From positions 1-64,000 of the forward strand of contig NZ_JAPJDO010000011.1 of NCBI RefSeq assembly GCF_026242045.1: a DNA stretch of 64,000 bases, written 5' to 3'. This DNA is from Mycobacterium pinniadriaticum (GTDB lineage Bacteria; Actinomycetota; Actinomycetes; Mycobacteriales; Mycobacteriaceae). Under the pieces are notes generated by a model, which was not told the DNA's origin, did no database searches, and saw nothing but the letters and a program-made list of their open reading frames with translations. The number at the start of each line of letters is the position of its first letter. Positions within the stretch are counted from its first letter, which is position 1. A program made the translations under genes and the position numbers. Shown here one piece after another: positions 39,952-49,138 of the stretch.

Positions 39952-41277
39952 CTAGCCGGCCGACCCGCCCGCGGACTTTTCCCGAGCGTCTTTCTCCGCC
40001 TGAGCGGCTTGCACGCGGCCTTCGTTGATCTCGGCCCACGCCTCGGGGATCTCGGATGCGGTGAACTTGCCGCCCTGACCGGTCGGCAGCCCGCCGAACG
40101 CGTAGGTGTCGTCGAACGCCGGTGCCTCCGAGGGCCGGCGACGAGCCTCCACCTTCTCGATGACCGGTTCGAGACGCTTGGCCTTGGCCGCCACAGCCTT
40201 CTCATCGCGTTCGATGAATTCGGGGAGGATCTCCTTGCCCATGATCTCGATCGACTCCATGATGCCCTCGTGGCAGCGCGGGTTGAGCAGCAGGATGATC
40301 TCATCGACCCCGCTGGCCTCGTAATCGCGCAGGAACTGGCGCACGGTGTCCGGTCCGCCGATCGCACCGCGACCCGGACCATAGGCCAGGGTCGGATCTT
40401 CCTTGACGGCCTGCTCGTAGAGCTCCCACACCTTGGTGCGCCCCGGAGTGTGCATGCCGGTCAGGTAGTAGTGCATGATGCCGAACGAGAAGAACCCGCC
40501 GCCCACGCCGAGCCGCTTGATCGCCTCCTCATCGGTGCGTGCCACCATCATCGACAGATCGCCGCCGATGGCCAGGAGATTCGGATTGATCGCCGGGGTG
40601 ACCGGGGTGCCCTTCTCTTCGAAGTCCTTGTAATAGGTGTCCACCCGGTCCTTCAGCGGCCCGGGGCCGGTGTAGGCGAAACTCAATGCCCCGATCGCCT
40701 TTTCGGCGGCCATGTTCACCGACGACGGCCGGGTGCAGGCCACCCACACCGGCGGGTGCGGCTTCTGCAGCGGCTTGGGGATGACATTTCGGGCCGGCAT
40801 CTCGACGTGCTGCCCCTTGAACCCGGTGAACGGATCTTCGACCATGCAACGGATCGAGACCTCGAGCGCCTCTTCCCACATCGTGCGCTTGTCGGCGGGG
40901 TCGATGTTGAACCCGCCGAGCTCCGCGACCGAGGAACCTTCACCGGTACCGAACTCGACTCGTCCGTTGGACAGGTGATCCAGTGTCGCGATCCTCTCGG
41001 CGATGCGGGCCGGGTGGTTGATCGGCGGCGGCAGGTGCATCACGCCGAAGCCCAGCCGGATGTTCTTGGTGCGCTGGCTGGCCGCGGCCAGGAACATCTC
41101 GGGCGCGGTGGAGTGGCAGTACTCCTCGAGGAAGTGGTGTTCGGTGAGCCACACCGTGGAGAAGCCGGCCTTGTCGGCGGCCTCCACCTCGACCAGACCG
41201 TCCTGGAACAGCTGGTGTTCGTCGTCCTCGCCCCACGGCCGCGGCAGCGGAAACTCGTAGAACAGCGAAATCTTCAT
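39952..41277 (-). CDS. LLM class flavin- or F420-dependent oxidoreductase
   Basis: A 441-aa luciferase-like monooxygenase-fold protein. It begins [20 protein letters not shown] with WLTEHHFLEEYC, and the barrel shows FGVMHLPPPINHPARIAERI and GRVEFGTGEGSSV, all common in the bacterial luciferase family. The ATG shares one base with the preceding stop. It is longer than usual (about 340-380 aa), with a charged C-terminal extension. It may act as an FMN-dependent monooxygenase or an F420-linked enzyme; mycobacteria have many of the latter and sequence does not settle this. A partner flavin reductase is not in the operon. Confidence 0.83.
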   Translation of the reverse strand: MKISLFYEFPLPRPWGEDDEHQLFQDGLVEVEAADKAGFSTVWLTEHHFLEEYCHSTAPEMFLAAASQRTKNIRLGFGVMHLPPPINHPARIAERIATLDHLSNGRVEFGTGEGSSVAELGGFNIDPADKRTMWEEALEVSIRCMVEDPFTGFKGQHVEMPARNVIPKPLQKPHPPVWVACTRPSSVNMAAEKAIGALSFAYTGPGPLKDRVDTYYKDFEEKGTPVTPAINPNLLAIGGDLSMMVARTDEEAIKRLGVGGGFFSFGIMHYYLTGMHTPGRTKVWELYEQAVKEDPTLAYGPGRGAIGGPDTVRQFLRDYEASGVDEIILLLNPRCHEGIMESIEIMGKEILPEFIERDEKAVAAKAKRLEPVIEKVEARRRPSEAPAFDDTYAFGGLPTGQGGKFTASEIPEAWAEINEGRVQAAQAEKDAREKSAGGSAG

Positions 41278-43049
41278 TACTTACCTCCGATGGGATGCGT
41301 CGAATCCTTGGTTGTGTCGCTGGAAACAGTGGAATTGCCGTGGTCGTCTTTCCGGCCAGCGATGTGTTTGGCCGCCACGTAGCCGAACGTCATTGCCGGA
41401 CCAATGGTGGCCCCGGCCCCGGCATAGCTACGGCCCATCACGGCCGCCGAGGTGTTGCCCACCGCGTAGAGTCCGTCGATCACAGTGTCGTCGGACCGCA
41501 GTACGCGGGCGTATTCGTCGGTGCGCAAACCTCCTGATGTGCCGAGATCGCCGAGGATGATCTGGAAGGCCAGATACGGCGGCGTGGTGAGCGGGTACAG
41601 ATTGGGGTTCGGCAACGTGGGGTCGCCGTAGTAGTTGTCGTAGGCGCTGTCACCGCGGTTGAAGTCGTCGTCGTGCCCCTTGCGGGCCAGCTGGTTGAAA
41701 CGTTCTGCCGTGCGGCTCAGTTCGGCCGGCGGTACACCGATCTGCACCGCCAACTCGCCCAGGGTTGGAGCCGAGCGCACAATCCCGGATTCCAGCCACG
41801 CCTTGGGTATCTTCCAGCCGGTCGGCACCGGAGCGCCCGGCACTTTGGGCAGCGGCAGGTGCCCCGCCACGACGTAACGATGAAACGAGCGGGTATCGGT
41901 GATCAACCAGCACGGAATGTGCGAGACCCCGGAGCGCTGTCCGGCGATCATGGCGTGCGCGAAATCCATGTAGGGCGCCGCCTCGTTGATGAAGCGCCTG
42001 CCGCCGCCGTTGACCACGAACTGCGAGGGCATCATCCGCTCGTTGAGCATGAACTGCAGACGCCCGTCCGGCCAGCAGATGGCCGGGAACCACCATGCCT
42101 CGTCGAGTAGGTCGCTGGACGCGCCGACCTTCTCCGCCGCGCGGATGCCATCACCCATCGCCAACGGATTGCCGAAACTCCAGTCCTGTTCGAGCTCCGG
42201 CAGATGCTCGCGGCGCCAGGCCATGTCATGGTCGAATCCGCCGGAGGCCAGGATGACCCCACGACGGGCACCGATGCGCTGCTGCTTGCCCGCCCGTTCG
42301 ACAACCGCACCGACCACCGCACCGTCGACGTCGGTGATCAGCTCGGTCATCGGTGCGTCCAACCACAGCGGAATGTCCTGTTCCTTCATCGCAAGCCGGA
42401 GTCGGGCGATCAAGGACTGGCCGATGGCCGCGATGCGCTCGCCGAACACGTGAGCGCGAAACTTGCGCCAGAGCAGCTTGAGCAGGACGACCTTTCCGCG
42501 CCAGTTCTGACGCACCTGGTAGAACAGCCGAAGGTCCTTGGGGCCCAGCCAGATTCCCTTGGGGGCCAAGGCCAGCGGCTTGAGCAGATTCTCCTCCTCG
42601 TCACCCAGCTTCCGCAGGTCGATCGGCGGCACATTGATGGTGCTGCCGAGCTCCGAGCCACCGGGCAATTCCGGATAGTAATCGGCATAGCCCGGCTTCC
42701 AGACGAATTCGAGCCAGTCGCTAATGTTCTCCAGGAACTCCATCATCTCGGGCGCGTACTCGACATAGGCGGCGATCCGCTCCGCACTGACCAGACCGTC
42801 GGTGATCTGTGCCAGGTACTCCCGCACCTCCTCGGGGTCGGGCGAGTAGCCCTCCCGTTTCTGCGAGGGAGCGCCCGGAACCCAGATGCCGCCGCCGGAC
42901 AGTGCCGTGGACCCGCCATAGTGCGAAGCCTTTTCAACCACCAATGTGTCCAGGCCCGACGCGTGCGCGGCCAGGGCAGCGGTCATGCCGCCTCCCCCGG
43001 AGCCGATGACCAGAACGTCGACACAGGTGTCGAACGACTCGAAATTCAC
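41277..43049 (-). CDS. KstD-type FAD-dependent dehydrogenase within the meta-cleavage operon
   Basis: A 590-aa flavoprotein starting at GTG 43049, overlapping the mhpB stop (GTGA). [20 protein letters not shown] is the ADP-binding motif; [20 protein letters not shown] and [11 protein letters not shown] match KstD closely. The C-terminus [11 protein letters not shown] and [12 protein letters not shown] keeps the Tyr and second Gly of the KstD active site. A C-terminal tail (about 20 residues, Ser/Thr/Asp-rich) is extra. It likely introduces a C=C bond next to a ring ketone. In this operon the product could tautomerise to a phenol, supplying the MhpA-like hydroxylase; that is a hypothesis. Confidence 0.88.
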   Translation of the reverse strand: MNFESFDTCVDVLVIGSGGGGMTAALAAHASGLDTLVVEKASHYGGSTALSGGGIWVPGAPSQKREGYSPDPEEVREYLAQITDGLVSAERIAAYVEYAPEMMEFLENISDWLEFVWKPGYADYYPELPGGSELGSTINVPPIDLRKLGDEEENLLKPLALAPKGIWLGPKDLRLFYQVRQNWRGKVVLLKLLWRKFRAHVFGERIAAIGQSLIARLRLAMKEQDIPLWLDAPMTELITDVDGAVVGAVVERAGKQQRIGARRGVILASGGFDHDMAWRREHLPELEQDWSFGNPLAMGDGIRAAEKVGASSDLLDEAWWFPAICWPDGRLQFMLNERMMPSQFVVNGGGRRFINEAAPYMDFAHAMIAGQRSGVSHIPCWLITDTRSFHRYVVAGHLPLPKVPGAPVPTGWKIPKAWLESGIVRSAPTLGELAVQIGVPPAELSRTAERFNQLARKGHDDDFNRGDSAYDNYYGDPTLPNPNLYPLTTPPYLAFQIILGDLGTSGGLRTDEYARVLRSDDTVIDGLYAVGNTSAAVMGRSYAGAGATIGPAMTFGYVAAKHIAGRKDDHGNSTVSSDTTKDSTHPIGGK

Positions 43050-43996
43050 CGGCTTGCTCCCGTCGCCATCGCGGTACGCACCGCGAACCCGGCGATCAGT
43101 TCGGGCGCCGCCCGGTAGTAGTGGTCAATGGTGCGGTACGGACCCTGCGCCGCCAGGGCCGCGAAGGCGGCCACCCAGGTGCGCACCTCGTGTGCGGAAT
43201 TGCCTGCCTCGCTCGCGATCCAGGCGTTGGTCCAGTTGTCCAGTTCACCGAACCGGCCGCTGTCCATCAGGTCGAGGAACGAGCGATCCCAGTCGGCGTT
43301 CAGGGGTTGAGACGGACCACTACCGGCAGCGAATTCCCGTGCCGCCGCGACGACCTGATCCTGGCGAGCCTGGCGTTGCTCAGGGGTCATCGGCCTGCCC
43401 TGCACGATCCGCTCGAGTGCTGCCGGCGGTGCGGTCTTCAGCGTGGGGATGGGCGGGTCGTGCGACAGGCCACCGGAACCGAGGACCAACACCCGGCTGT
43501 CGAGCCCGGCCAGGAAGGTGCCCACCGCGTTGCCCAGCGCCCGCGACCGGTGCAGCGGACCCAGCGGGGTGGCCACCGAATTGATGAAGATCGGGATGAC
43601 GGGCACCGCAGCAGCGTCACCGAACAACCTCTCCAGCGGCTGAACGGTGCCGTGGTCGACATCCATGCCGGCCGATATCGCCACGTCGACACCCGAATTG
43701 AGCACATGTTCGGCGAGTTCGGTGGCCAACTCCGCAGGCACGTCCAGCGGTCCGGACTGGGTGCCGTAGTCCCCCACGCCGGTGGCGGCGGTGCCGATAC
43801 AGAACGGCGGCATCAGCTTGTAGAAGAAGCCGTTGTAATGGTCCGGAGAGAAGATGACGACCAGTTCGGGATCGTACTCGCGGACGAAGTCGCGTGCGGT
43901 TACCAGAGCACTCTCCACGTCCTCAAGCAGTTCCGCTGACGGGCCGGGAAGGGTCAGCAGCGGGCTGTGCGACATGCAGCAGAGGGCCAGGGCCAT
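43046..43996 (-). CDS. mhpB: Extradiol dioxygenase, MhpB (LigB superfamily)
   Basis: A 316-aa protein matching 2,3-dihydroxyphenylpropionate 1,2-dioxygenase throughout: CCMSHSPLL at the start, [61 protein letters not shown], and [19 protein letters not shown]. Conserved His residues in SHSPL, PDHYNG, VDHG and LSHDPP supply the Fe(II) ligands and acid/base groups. It cleaves a catechol ring at the meta position. ATG 43996 has GGGAGG six bases upstream and lies within mhpA, a 74-base overlap. Confidence 0.92.
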   Translation of the reverse strand: MALALCCMSHSPLLTLPGPSAELLEDVESALVTARDFVREYDPELVVIFSPDHYNGFFYKLMPPFCIGTAATGVGDYGTQSGPLDVPAELATELAEHVLNSGVDVAISAGMDVDHGTVQPLERLFGDAAAVPVIPIFINSVATPLGPLHRSRALGNAVGTFLAGLDSRVLVLGSGGLSHDPPIPTLKTAPPAALERIVQGRPMTPEQRQARQDQVVAAAREFAAGSGPSQPLNADWDRSFLDLMDSGRFGELDNWTNAWIASEAGNSAHEVRTWVAAFAALAAQGPYRTIDHYYRAAPELIAGFAVRTAMATGASR

Positions 43997-45629
43997 CGTT
44001 GCCTCCCGGGGTCAAGGTCAACTTGTTCAGTAGGGCAGCGCTCAACTCCGGTGCACGCTGCGCGATGCAGGCGCCGGCTATGCAGCGGTCCGGGCGCAGG
44101 AAAAGTACCGACTCTTCACGGGCGTCGAAGAAGCCCTTGAGCCCGCCGGTGCGGTCGCCGACCACGATGACGTCAGGATCGTCCTGGTCGGACCAGAACA
44201 GCTGGGTCTGGGGGCGCAGCGCGACGAACACCGCACCGAGTGCCTGCCAGGCACGGAAAGACTCCTCGCCGAGTATCTTTCGCGGATTGTTGTTCCAGCA
44301 CAGCACCGCGAACCATGGTCCGATGACATCGTCGAGCAGCACGTTCTGCCGGTCGCGGGTGTCGACGCGGGGCTGGATGAACAGGGTTCCCACGCCCGGC
44401 GAGGGCGGCTCGTTGTGCACCACCGCCCCCTGGGCGTAGAACGGCATCGGCTTGAAGCGCATTTCGAGGATGTAGCGCTTCAGCGTCGGCACCAGTGAGG
44501 CCGCTCGGATCACGATGTCGCGCGCACCGGCGACCCTGCGGTTGGTCGGCGAGATGACCCTGCCCACGGTGGTGGACAAGTCGATCATCGCCCTGGCGTG
44601 CTTGCGCCGCTCGACATCGTAGGTGTCGAGCAACTCGTCGCGGGCCTGACCCTTGACCACCGCCGCCAACTTCCAGCCGAGGTTGAAGGCGTCGCGGATA
44701 CCACTGTTATAGCCCTGCCCCTGCCACACCGGCATCAGGTGGGCGGCGTCGCCGGCGATCAGCAGGCGCCCCTTGCGGAACGATCCGGCGATCCGCGAGT
44801 GGTGGGTGTAGACCCGCCGACGAATGATGTCGGCCCGCTCGGGGTACGGAATGAGTTTCGAGAGCATCTCGGCGACGAACGCCGGATCCTCGGCGAGCTC
44901 GTCGGATTCATCGGCGTGGATCAGGAACTCGAATCGCCGGATACCGTGCGCGATCGAGATCGATACGTACGGTCGCGCCGGGTCGGCGCCCACCTCGCTA
45001 TTGGGGTGCCCGAGTGGATCGTTGGCGACGTCGACCACCAGCCACCGGGTCGACGACGTGGTCCCGTCGAAGGAAACCCCCATCAATCGCCTTGTAGCAC
45101 TGCGCCCGCCGTCACAACCGACGATGTAGCGGGCCCGGACCGAGCGCGCATTGGAGCCCGAGCCGAACTCGACGGTGACCCCGTCAGCGGTCTCGGCGAC
45201 TCCCGTCATCGGGCTTCCCCACGATACGCCGACGTGCTCGAACCGACTGAGGCCCTTCAACAATTCGGCATCGACCAGAGGCTGTACGAAGCCGTTGCGC
45301 TTGGGCCAGCCGAACCGGGCGTCCGGCGGCGCCATCTCGGCCAACAAGCGTCGCTTTCCGTCGAAGAACCGCAGAATCTGATTGGGCACGGTGTGCGGCA
45401 GGACCGCGTCGACCACACCGATCGCCTGGAAGCTGCGCAGCGCCTCGTCATCGAGTCCGACGCCGCGTGGATAGTCGATCAGCGCATCGCGTTCCTCGAT
45501 GACCAGCGTTCGAACATTCTGCAGACCAAGGGCATTGGCCAAGGTGAGCCCGACCGGTCCGGCGCCGACCACCACCACATCGACATCCGGGCCCTCGCCA
45601 TGGCCATTCGTGGAGTCGGGCATGCTCAT
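43923..45629 (-). CDS. mhpA: FAD-dependent hydroxylase, MhpA type
   Basis: A 568-aa flavoprotein monooxygenase. The GxGxxG motif ([17 protein letters not shown]) at about residues 19-35, the DG motif ([15 protein letters not shown]) and the GD motif ([20 protein letters not shown]) identify class A aromatic hydroxylases, and overall layout matches 3-(3-hydroxyphenyl)propionate hydroxylase MhpA. It adds a second hydroxyl to a phenol, giving the catechol cleaved by MhpB. It starts at ATG 45629, overlapping the mhpC-like stop (ATGA). The natural substrate may be a larger phenol than hydroxyphenylpropionate, given the KstD-like gene next door. Confidence 0.9.
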   Translation of the reverse strand: MSMPDSTNGHGEGPDVDVVVVGAGPVGLTLANALGLQNVRTLVIEERDALIDYPRGVGLDDEALRSFQAIGVVDAVLPHTVPNQILRFFDGKRRLLAEMAPPDARFGWPKRNGFVQPLVDAELLKGLSRFEHVGVSWGSPMTGVAETADGVTVEFGSGSNARSVRARYIVGCDGGRSATRRLMGVSFDGTTSSTRWLVVDVANDPLGHPNSEVGADPARPYVSISIAHGIRRFEFLIHADESDELAEDPAFVAEMLSKLIPYPERADIIRRRVYTHHSRIAGSFRKGRLLIAGDAAHLMPVWQGQGYNSGIRDAFNLGWKLAAVVKGQARDELLDTYDVERRKHARAMIDLSTTVGRVISPTNRRVAGARDIVIRAASLVPTLKRYILEMRFKPMPFYAQGAVVHNEPPSPGVGTLFIQPRVDTRDRQNVLLDDVIGPWFAVLCWNNNPRKILGEESFRAWQALGAVFVALRPQTQLFWSDQDDPDVIVVGDRTGGLKGFFDAREESVLFLRPDRCIAGACIAQRAPELSAALLNKLTLTPGGNDGPGPLLHVAQPAADPSRPVSGTA

Positions 45630-46489
45630 CGCCCCAGGAGGAAGTCGATGTGCAGGCGGTTGAAGGTCTTGGGGTCTTCGTACTGCGGCCAGTGGCCGCA
45701 GCCCTCCATCACCTCGAACCGGGCACCCGGGATCATCTCAGAAATTCGCCGACCCTCACTGACGTCGGCGGTCGGGTCGTCACTGGTCCACAACACCAAG
45801 GTGGGCGCGGTGATCGCACCGTAGTCCTCGGGGCGAATCAGGTTGCGCTGCCGGATCTCCGGATCCTGCAGAGCCATGATGTCGCGCATCGCCGATACGA
45901 AACCGGGTTGCCGGTAGACCCGCTGCCGGCTGGCGACGATGTCGTCATAGTCTTTCGACTTGTCGGCCATCAGCCATTTGATCCGGGCTTGCACCGTTTC
46001 CCAGGTGGGGTTCTCCGCAGCGGCCATCGACAGCGTGATGATCCGCTTCATCACCTCCGGGTCGGCCTGTGAACCACCGGCGGTGTTGAGGACGAGGCGG
46101 TCGATCCGATCGGGATGGTCGGCGGCGAAACGCGACACGACCCAGCCGCCCAGCGACTCACCGGACAGGTGGGCGGTGTTCGCGCCGATCGCGTCGAGGA
46201 AGCCGATCAGGTGATCGACGTAGTGCCCGACCTCGAGCGGGTGGCCCGGCTTGTCGGTATAGCCGTGTCCGAGCATGTCGATCGACCAGGTCGAGAAGTG
46301 CTCGGCATGGGATTCGAGGTTGCGCACGTAGGCCTCGGCGTGCCCGCCGGACCCGTGCAGCAGCACCAGCGTCGGCTTGTCGCGATCCCCGGCGTGCAGG
46401 TATCGCGTGCGAATTCCGCCGACGTCGAGGTACCCCTGGGAGAACGCGACACCCTGCAGGTCGCTCCAGATGCTCTCGAACTCCGACAC
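45626..46489 (-). CDS. Alpha/beta hydrolase, MhpC-like
   Basis: A 287-aa hydrolase. GTG 46489 ([11 protein letters not shown]) gives a length close to MhpC (about 288-293 aa); the frame continues upstream through an AT-rich promoter area and is unlikely to be coding. Motifs: [15 protein letters not shown] (oxyanion), [10 protein letters not shown] (nucleophile Ser), [11 protein letters not shown] (acid) and [12 protein letters not shown] (His). It is first in an eight-gene operon with the MhpA and MhpB enzymes, so it probably hydrolyses their ring-fission product. The IclR gene at 46661 diverges from it. Confidence 0.85.
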   Translation of the reverse strand: MSEFESIWSDLQGVAFSQGYLDVGGIRTRYLHAGDRDKPTLVLLHGSGGHAEAYVRNLESHAEHFSTWSIDMLGHGYTDKPGHPLEVGHYVDHLIGFLDAIGANTAHLSGESLGGWVVSRFAADHPDRIDRLVLNTAGGSQADPEVMKRIITLSMAAAENPTWETVQARIKWLMADKSKDYDDIVASRQRVYRQPGFVSAMRDIMALQDPEIRQRNLIRPEDYGAITAPTLVLWTSDDPTADVSEGRRISEMIPGARFEVMEGCGHWPQYEDPKTFNRLHIDFLLGR

Positions 46490-46660
46490 CCGCTGGCCCC
46501 TATCCTCGGCGATAATGGGATTCTCGCTTTTTGTAAGCAGTATGTGTAAATATTGAACTATGGTGTGCGATATATTAAGAGCATCACTCTCCCGATGCCG
46601 TCTGTCAAGGCGCTTCGGGACTGTTCGCCCCGCCTTGTGCATGACCGGCACGGAGAAGCC
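46490..46660. promoter_or_regulatory. Divergent promoter between the meta-cleavage operon and its IclR regulator
   Basis: This 171-base space is markedly AT-rich between about 46520 and 46580 (stretches such as TGTAAATATTG and CGATATATTAAG), unlike the coding DNA around it. It must hold the operon promoter leftward and the regulator promoter rightward. No perfect long palindrome was found by eye. GGAG six bases before ATG 46661 serves the regulator. Confidence 0.55.
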
Positions 46661-47362
46661 ATGACGCAGACGAAGGTCGACAGGCCGGTCAGCGCCGCGC
46701 CCGGATCCCAGACACTGGCGCGCGGCCTGAGCGCGTTACAGCTGGTGGCGGCGGCTCGGGGCGGACTGACCATCCAGCAGGTCGCCGACAACATCGGCGT
46801 GCATCGCACCATCGCCTATCGATTACTCAGCACGCTGGCGTCCTACCGCCTGGTCGCCAAGGGTGACGACGGACGGTTCCGGTCGGCGGCGGGCCTGGCA
46901 GCCCTGGGCGCTTCGTTCGACAACAACGTCCGGGAACTCAGCCTGCCGATCCTGCGCGAACTGGCCGACAAACTCGGGACCACGGTCTCGCTGTTGGTTG
47001 CGGAGGGTGAACAGCAAATTGCTATCGCGGTCATCGTGCCGACCCACGTGTCGTATCAACTGTCCTTCCACGAGGGCAGCCACTATCCGCTCGACCGAGG
47101 AGCCGCTGGAATCGCGCTGCTGGCCAGCATGCCGTCTCGGCCGGGCGAGCGGGATCTGGTGACCAAGGCTCGCGACCAGGGCTGGGTCATCACCCATGCC
47201 GAGATCGAGCCGAGCACCTACGGGCTGGCGGTACCCGTGGAACGGCCGCCGACGTCCCCCCATACCTGCATCAACGTGATCTCACACCGCGAGGACGTCG
47301 TGATGCGGAGCAAGGACGCGGTGATCGAAGCAGCGCAACGACTTTCAGCGGTGCTCAGTTAA
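46661..47362 (+). CDS. IclR family regulator (MhpR-like position)
   Basis: A 233-aa regulator with its start at ATG 46661 (GGAG six bases upstream). The N-terminal winged helix (LARGLSALQLVAAARGGLTI, QQVADNIGVHRTIAYRLLST) is followed by an effector domain (ELADKLGTTVSLLVAEGEQQ, GSHYPLDRGAAGIALLAS). It is only distantly similar to the duplicated IclR genes at 21676 and 32942 and has ordinary GC-rich codon use. The divergent arrangement with mhpC-mhpA-mhpB mirrors MhpR, an IclR-type activator of the hydroxyphenylpropionate genes, so it is the likely controller of the operon. Confidence 0.88.
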   Translation: MTQTKVDRPVSAAPGSQTLARGLSALQLVAAARGGLTIQQVADNIGVHRTIAYRLLSTLASYRLVAKGDDGRFRSAAGLAALGASFDNNVRELSLPILRELADKLGTTVSLLVAEGEQQIAIAVIVPTHVSYQLSFHEGSHYPLDRGAAGIALLASMPSRPGERDLVTKARDQGWVITHAEIEPSTYGLAVPVERPPTSPHTCINVISHREDVVMRSKDAVIEAAQRLSAVLS

Positions 47363-47436
47363 GCACCCCGCTGAACTGCGGAAAGGTCTTTAGGCACCTT
47401 GACACCCGTGGAACGCCGTCATTAGCGTGTAAACAA

Positions 47437-47452
47437 CGAACAGATCCGTTCG
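47437..47452. promoter_or_regulatory. Short inverted repeat upstream of the third KstD-like gene
   Basis: CGAAC and GTTCG, 5-bp arms with a 6-base spacer, within the 147-base gap between the IclR gene and the flavoprotein gene at 47510. IclR proteins bind sites of this kind, but arms this short can occur by chance. Confidence 0.3.
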
Positions 47453-47509
47453 ATATATGCACGCACCAATATCGATGCGCGGCAACGGGAGTGATGTAAG
47501 GAGCCGGAG

Positions 47510-49135
47510 ATGGCGCAGACCTGGGACCAGGAGGCCGATGTCGTGGTGCTCGGCACCGGGGCGGCCGGCCTCACGGCCGCACTCGCGGCCAGCGCCGAGG
47601 GCGCATCGGTGGCGGTGTTCGAAAAGGCATCGACAGTCGGTGGCACCACCGCGGTTTCCGGCGGCATCGCCTGGATTCCCGCGCACAGCCGAGCCGCGGG
47701 CGGCGAGCTGACTATCGATGATGCGCTGAAATACCTTGAGGCCCAATCACTTGGCGTGATGGATCGTGACCTGGTTGAGACGTTCGTCCGCACCGGCCCG
47801 ATCATGCTGGACTACATCGAGGCCCACAGCGCACTGCGGTTCGAGGTCGCCGAGGGCTTTCCCGACTACAAGCCCGAGCTGCCCGGCGGGCAGCCCGGCG
47901 GCGGGCGGTCGGTGAACGCCGGACCGTTCGATCTGGCCGCGGTGGGCGAATGGGGGTCTCGCATCACGTCGTTCCCCGTCGATTTCAGCAACGTGGGGAT
48001 CGACGCCGAGACACGTGCCCGTATCCATGCCGCCGTCGATGACATGGATGGGGATTACTGCGTGGCCGGCACCGCGCTGATCGCCGGCCTGCTCAAGGGA
48101 CTGCTGGACCGCGGTGTCGTGCCGCTGACCGAGGCCCGCGCGGTTGAGCTGATCGGTTCCGCCGCCGGCATCACGGGTGTACGGATCCATCTGGGCGACA
48201 AAGACATTCGAGTGCGCGCCAAAAAGGCGGTGATTCTGGGCACGGGTGGTTTCGAATGGGACGAACGCTTGGTTGAGGCCTTCTTGCGCGGGCCGTTGCG
48301 CGGGCCGGTGTCACCGCCGCTGAATACCGGCGACGGCCTGCGCATGGCCATGGCGCATGGCGCAGACCTGGCGAACATGGGTGAGGCCTGGTGGGTGCCG
48401 GTCATCCAGATCCCCGGCGACACCCTCGGCGGCAAGCCACGCAGTCGCAGTGTGCGATTGGAGCGCACCCGGCCGCGCAGCATCATCGTCAACCGGGCCG
48501 GAAAGCGCTTCCTCAACGAGGCCGGGGAGTACAACTCCATGTCGGGGCCGTTCCACCAGCTCGACCCGCGTACCGGATATGTCAACGATCCGGCGTGGAT
48601 CGTGTTCGATGCCCAGCACCTCAAACGGTACGGTTTCCTCGGCGTCGAGCCGGGCGGCATCGCACCGGACTGGTTCAACGAATCGGCAACGTTGGCCGAG
48701 CTGGAAACCAAGACCGGGATCGACGCCGACGGGCTGGCCGCCACCCTGGCCACCTGGAACGCCGGCGTCGCTGACGAAGTCGATCCCGAATTCGGGCGTG
48801 GCGCAAGCGCTTATGATGGGTACTGGGGTGACAACTCAGCGGCCACCCCTGCGCTGCAGACGCTCGGCCCGCTGGACACTCCGCCCTATTACGCCGTGCC
48901 GGTGGGGATCGGCGCCATGGGGACCAAGGGAGGCCCCCGCACCGACCGCGATGGCCGGGTACTGCATGTCAGCGGTGAACCGATACCCGGACTGTACGCG
49001 GCTGGTAATGCCATGGCCGGCGTGACCGGACGTGCCTACGGCGGTGCGGGCGGAACCCTGGGGCCTGCGATGGTCTTCGGCTACCGAGCCGGCTACCGGG
49101 CTGCCACCGGTGAGCCTGTCGAAGTGCCCGCCTGA
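47510..49135 (+). CDS. KstD-like FAD-dependent dehydrogenase
   Basis: A 541-aa flavoprotein with AAGGAGCCGGAG ahead of ATG 47510. ADP-binding motif ADVVVLGTGAAGLTAALAAS, then EKASTVGGTTAVSGGIAWIP. The C-terminus AAGNAMAGVTG and AYGGAGGTLGPAMVFGY keeps the Tyr and Gly positions of the KstD family, though other parts (FPDYKPELPGGQPGG) are less close than in the two other copies in this window. It follows the IclR gene on the same strand and may be under its control. Related enzymes dehydrogenate 3-ketosteroids at C1-C2 or C4-C5, or other cyclic enones. Substrate unknown. Confidence 0.85.
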   Translation: MAQTWDQEADVVVLGTGAAGLTAALAASAEGASVAVFEKASTVGGTTAVSGGIAWIPAHSRAAGGELTIDDALKYLEAQSLGVMDRDLVETFVRTGPIMLDYIEAHSALRFEVAEGFPDYKPELPGGQPGGGRSVNAGPFDLAAVGEWGSRITSFPVDFSNVGIDAETRARIHAAVDDMDGDYCVAGTALIAGLLKGLLDRGVVPLTEARAVELIGSAAGITGVRIHLGDKDIRVRAKKAVILGTGGFEWDERLVEAFLRGPLRGPVSPPLNTGDGLRMAMAHGADLANMGEAWWVPVIQIPGDTLGGKPRSRSVRLERTRPRSIIVNRAGKRFLNEAGEYNSMSGPFHQLDPRTGYVNDPAWIVFDAQHLKRYGFLGVEPGGIAPDWFNESATLAELETKTGIDADGLAATLATWNAGVADEVDPEFGRGASAYDGYWGDNSAATPALQTLGPLDTPPYYAVPVGIGAMGTKGGPRTDRDGRVLHVSGEPIPGLYAAGNAMAGVTGRAYGGAGGTLGPAMVFGYRAGYRAATGEPVEVPA

Positions 49136-49138
49136 TCG

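Noticed and set aside
39160..41382. 740-aa plus-strand open frame
   Set aside because: It lies opposite the SDR and LLM genes, both with clear family motifs, and its translation is Arg/His/Asp-rich without any domain. High GC content keeps the opposite strand free of stops.
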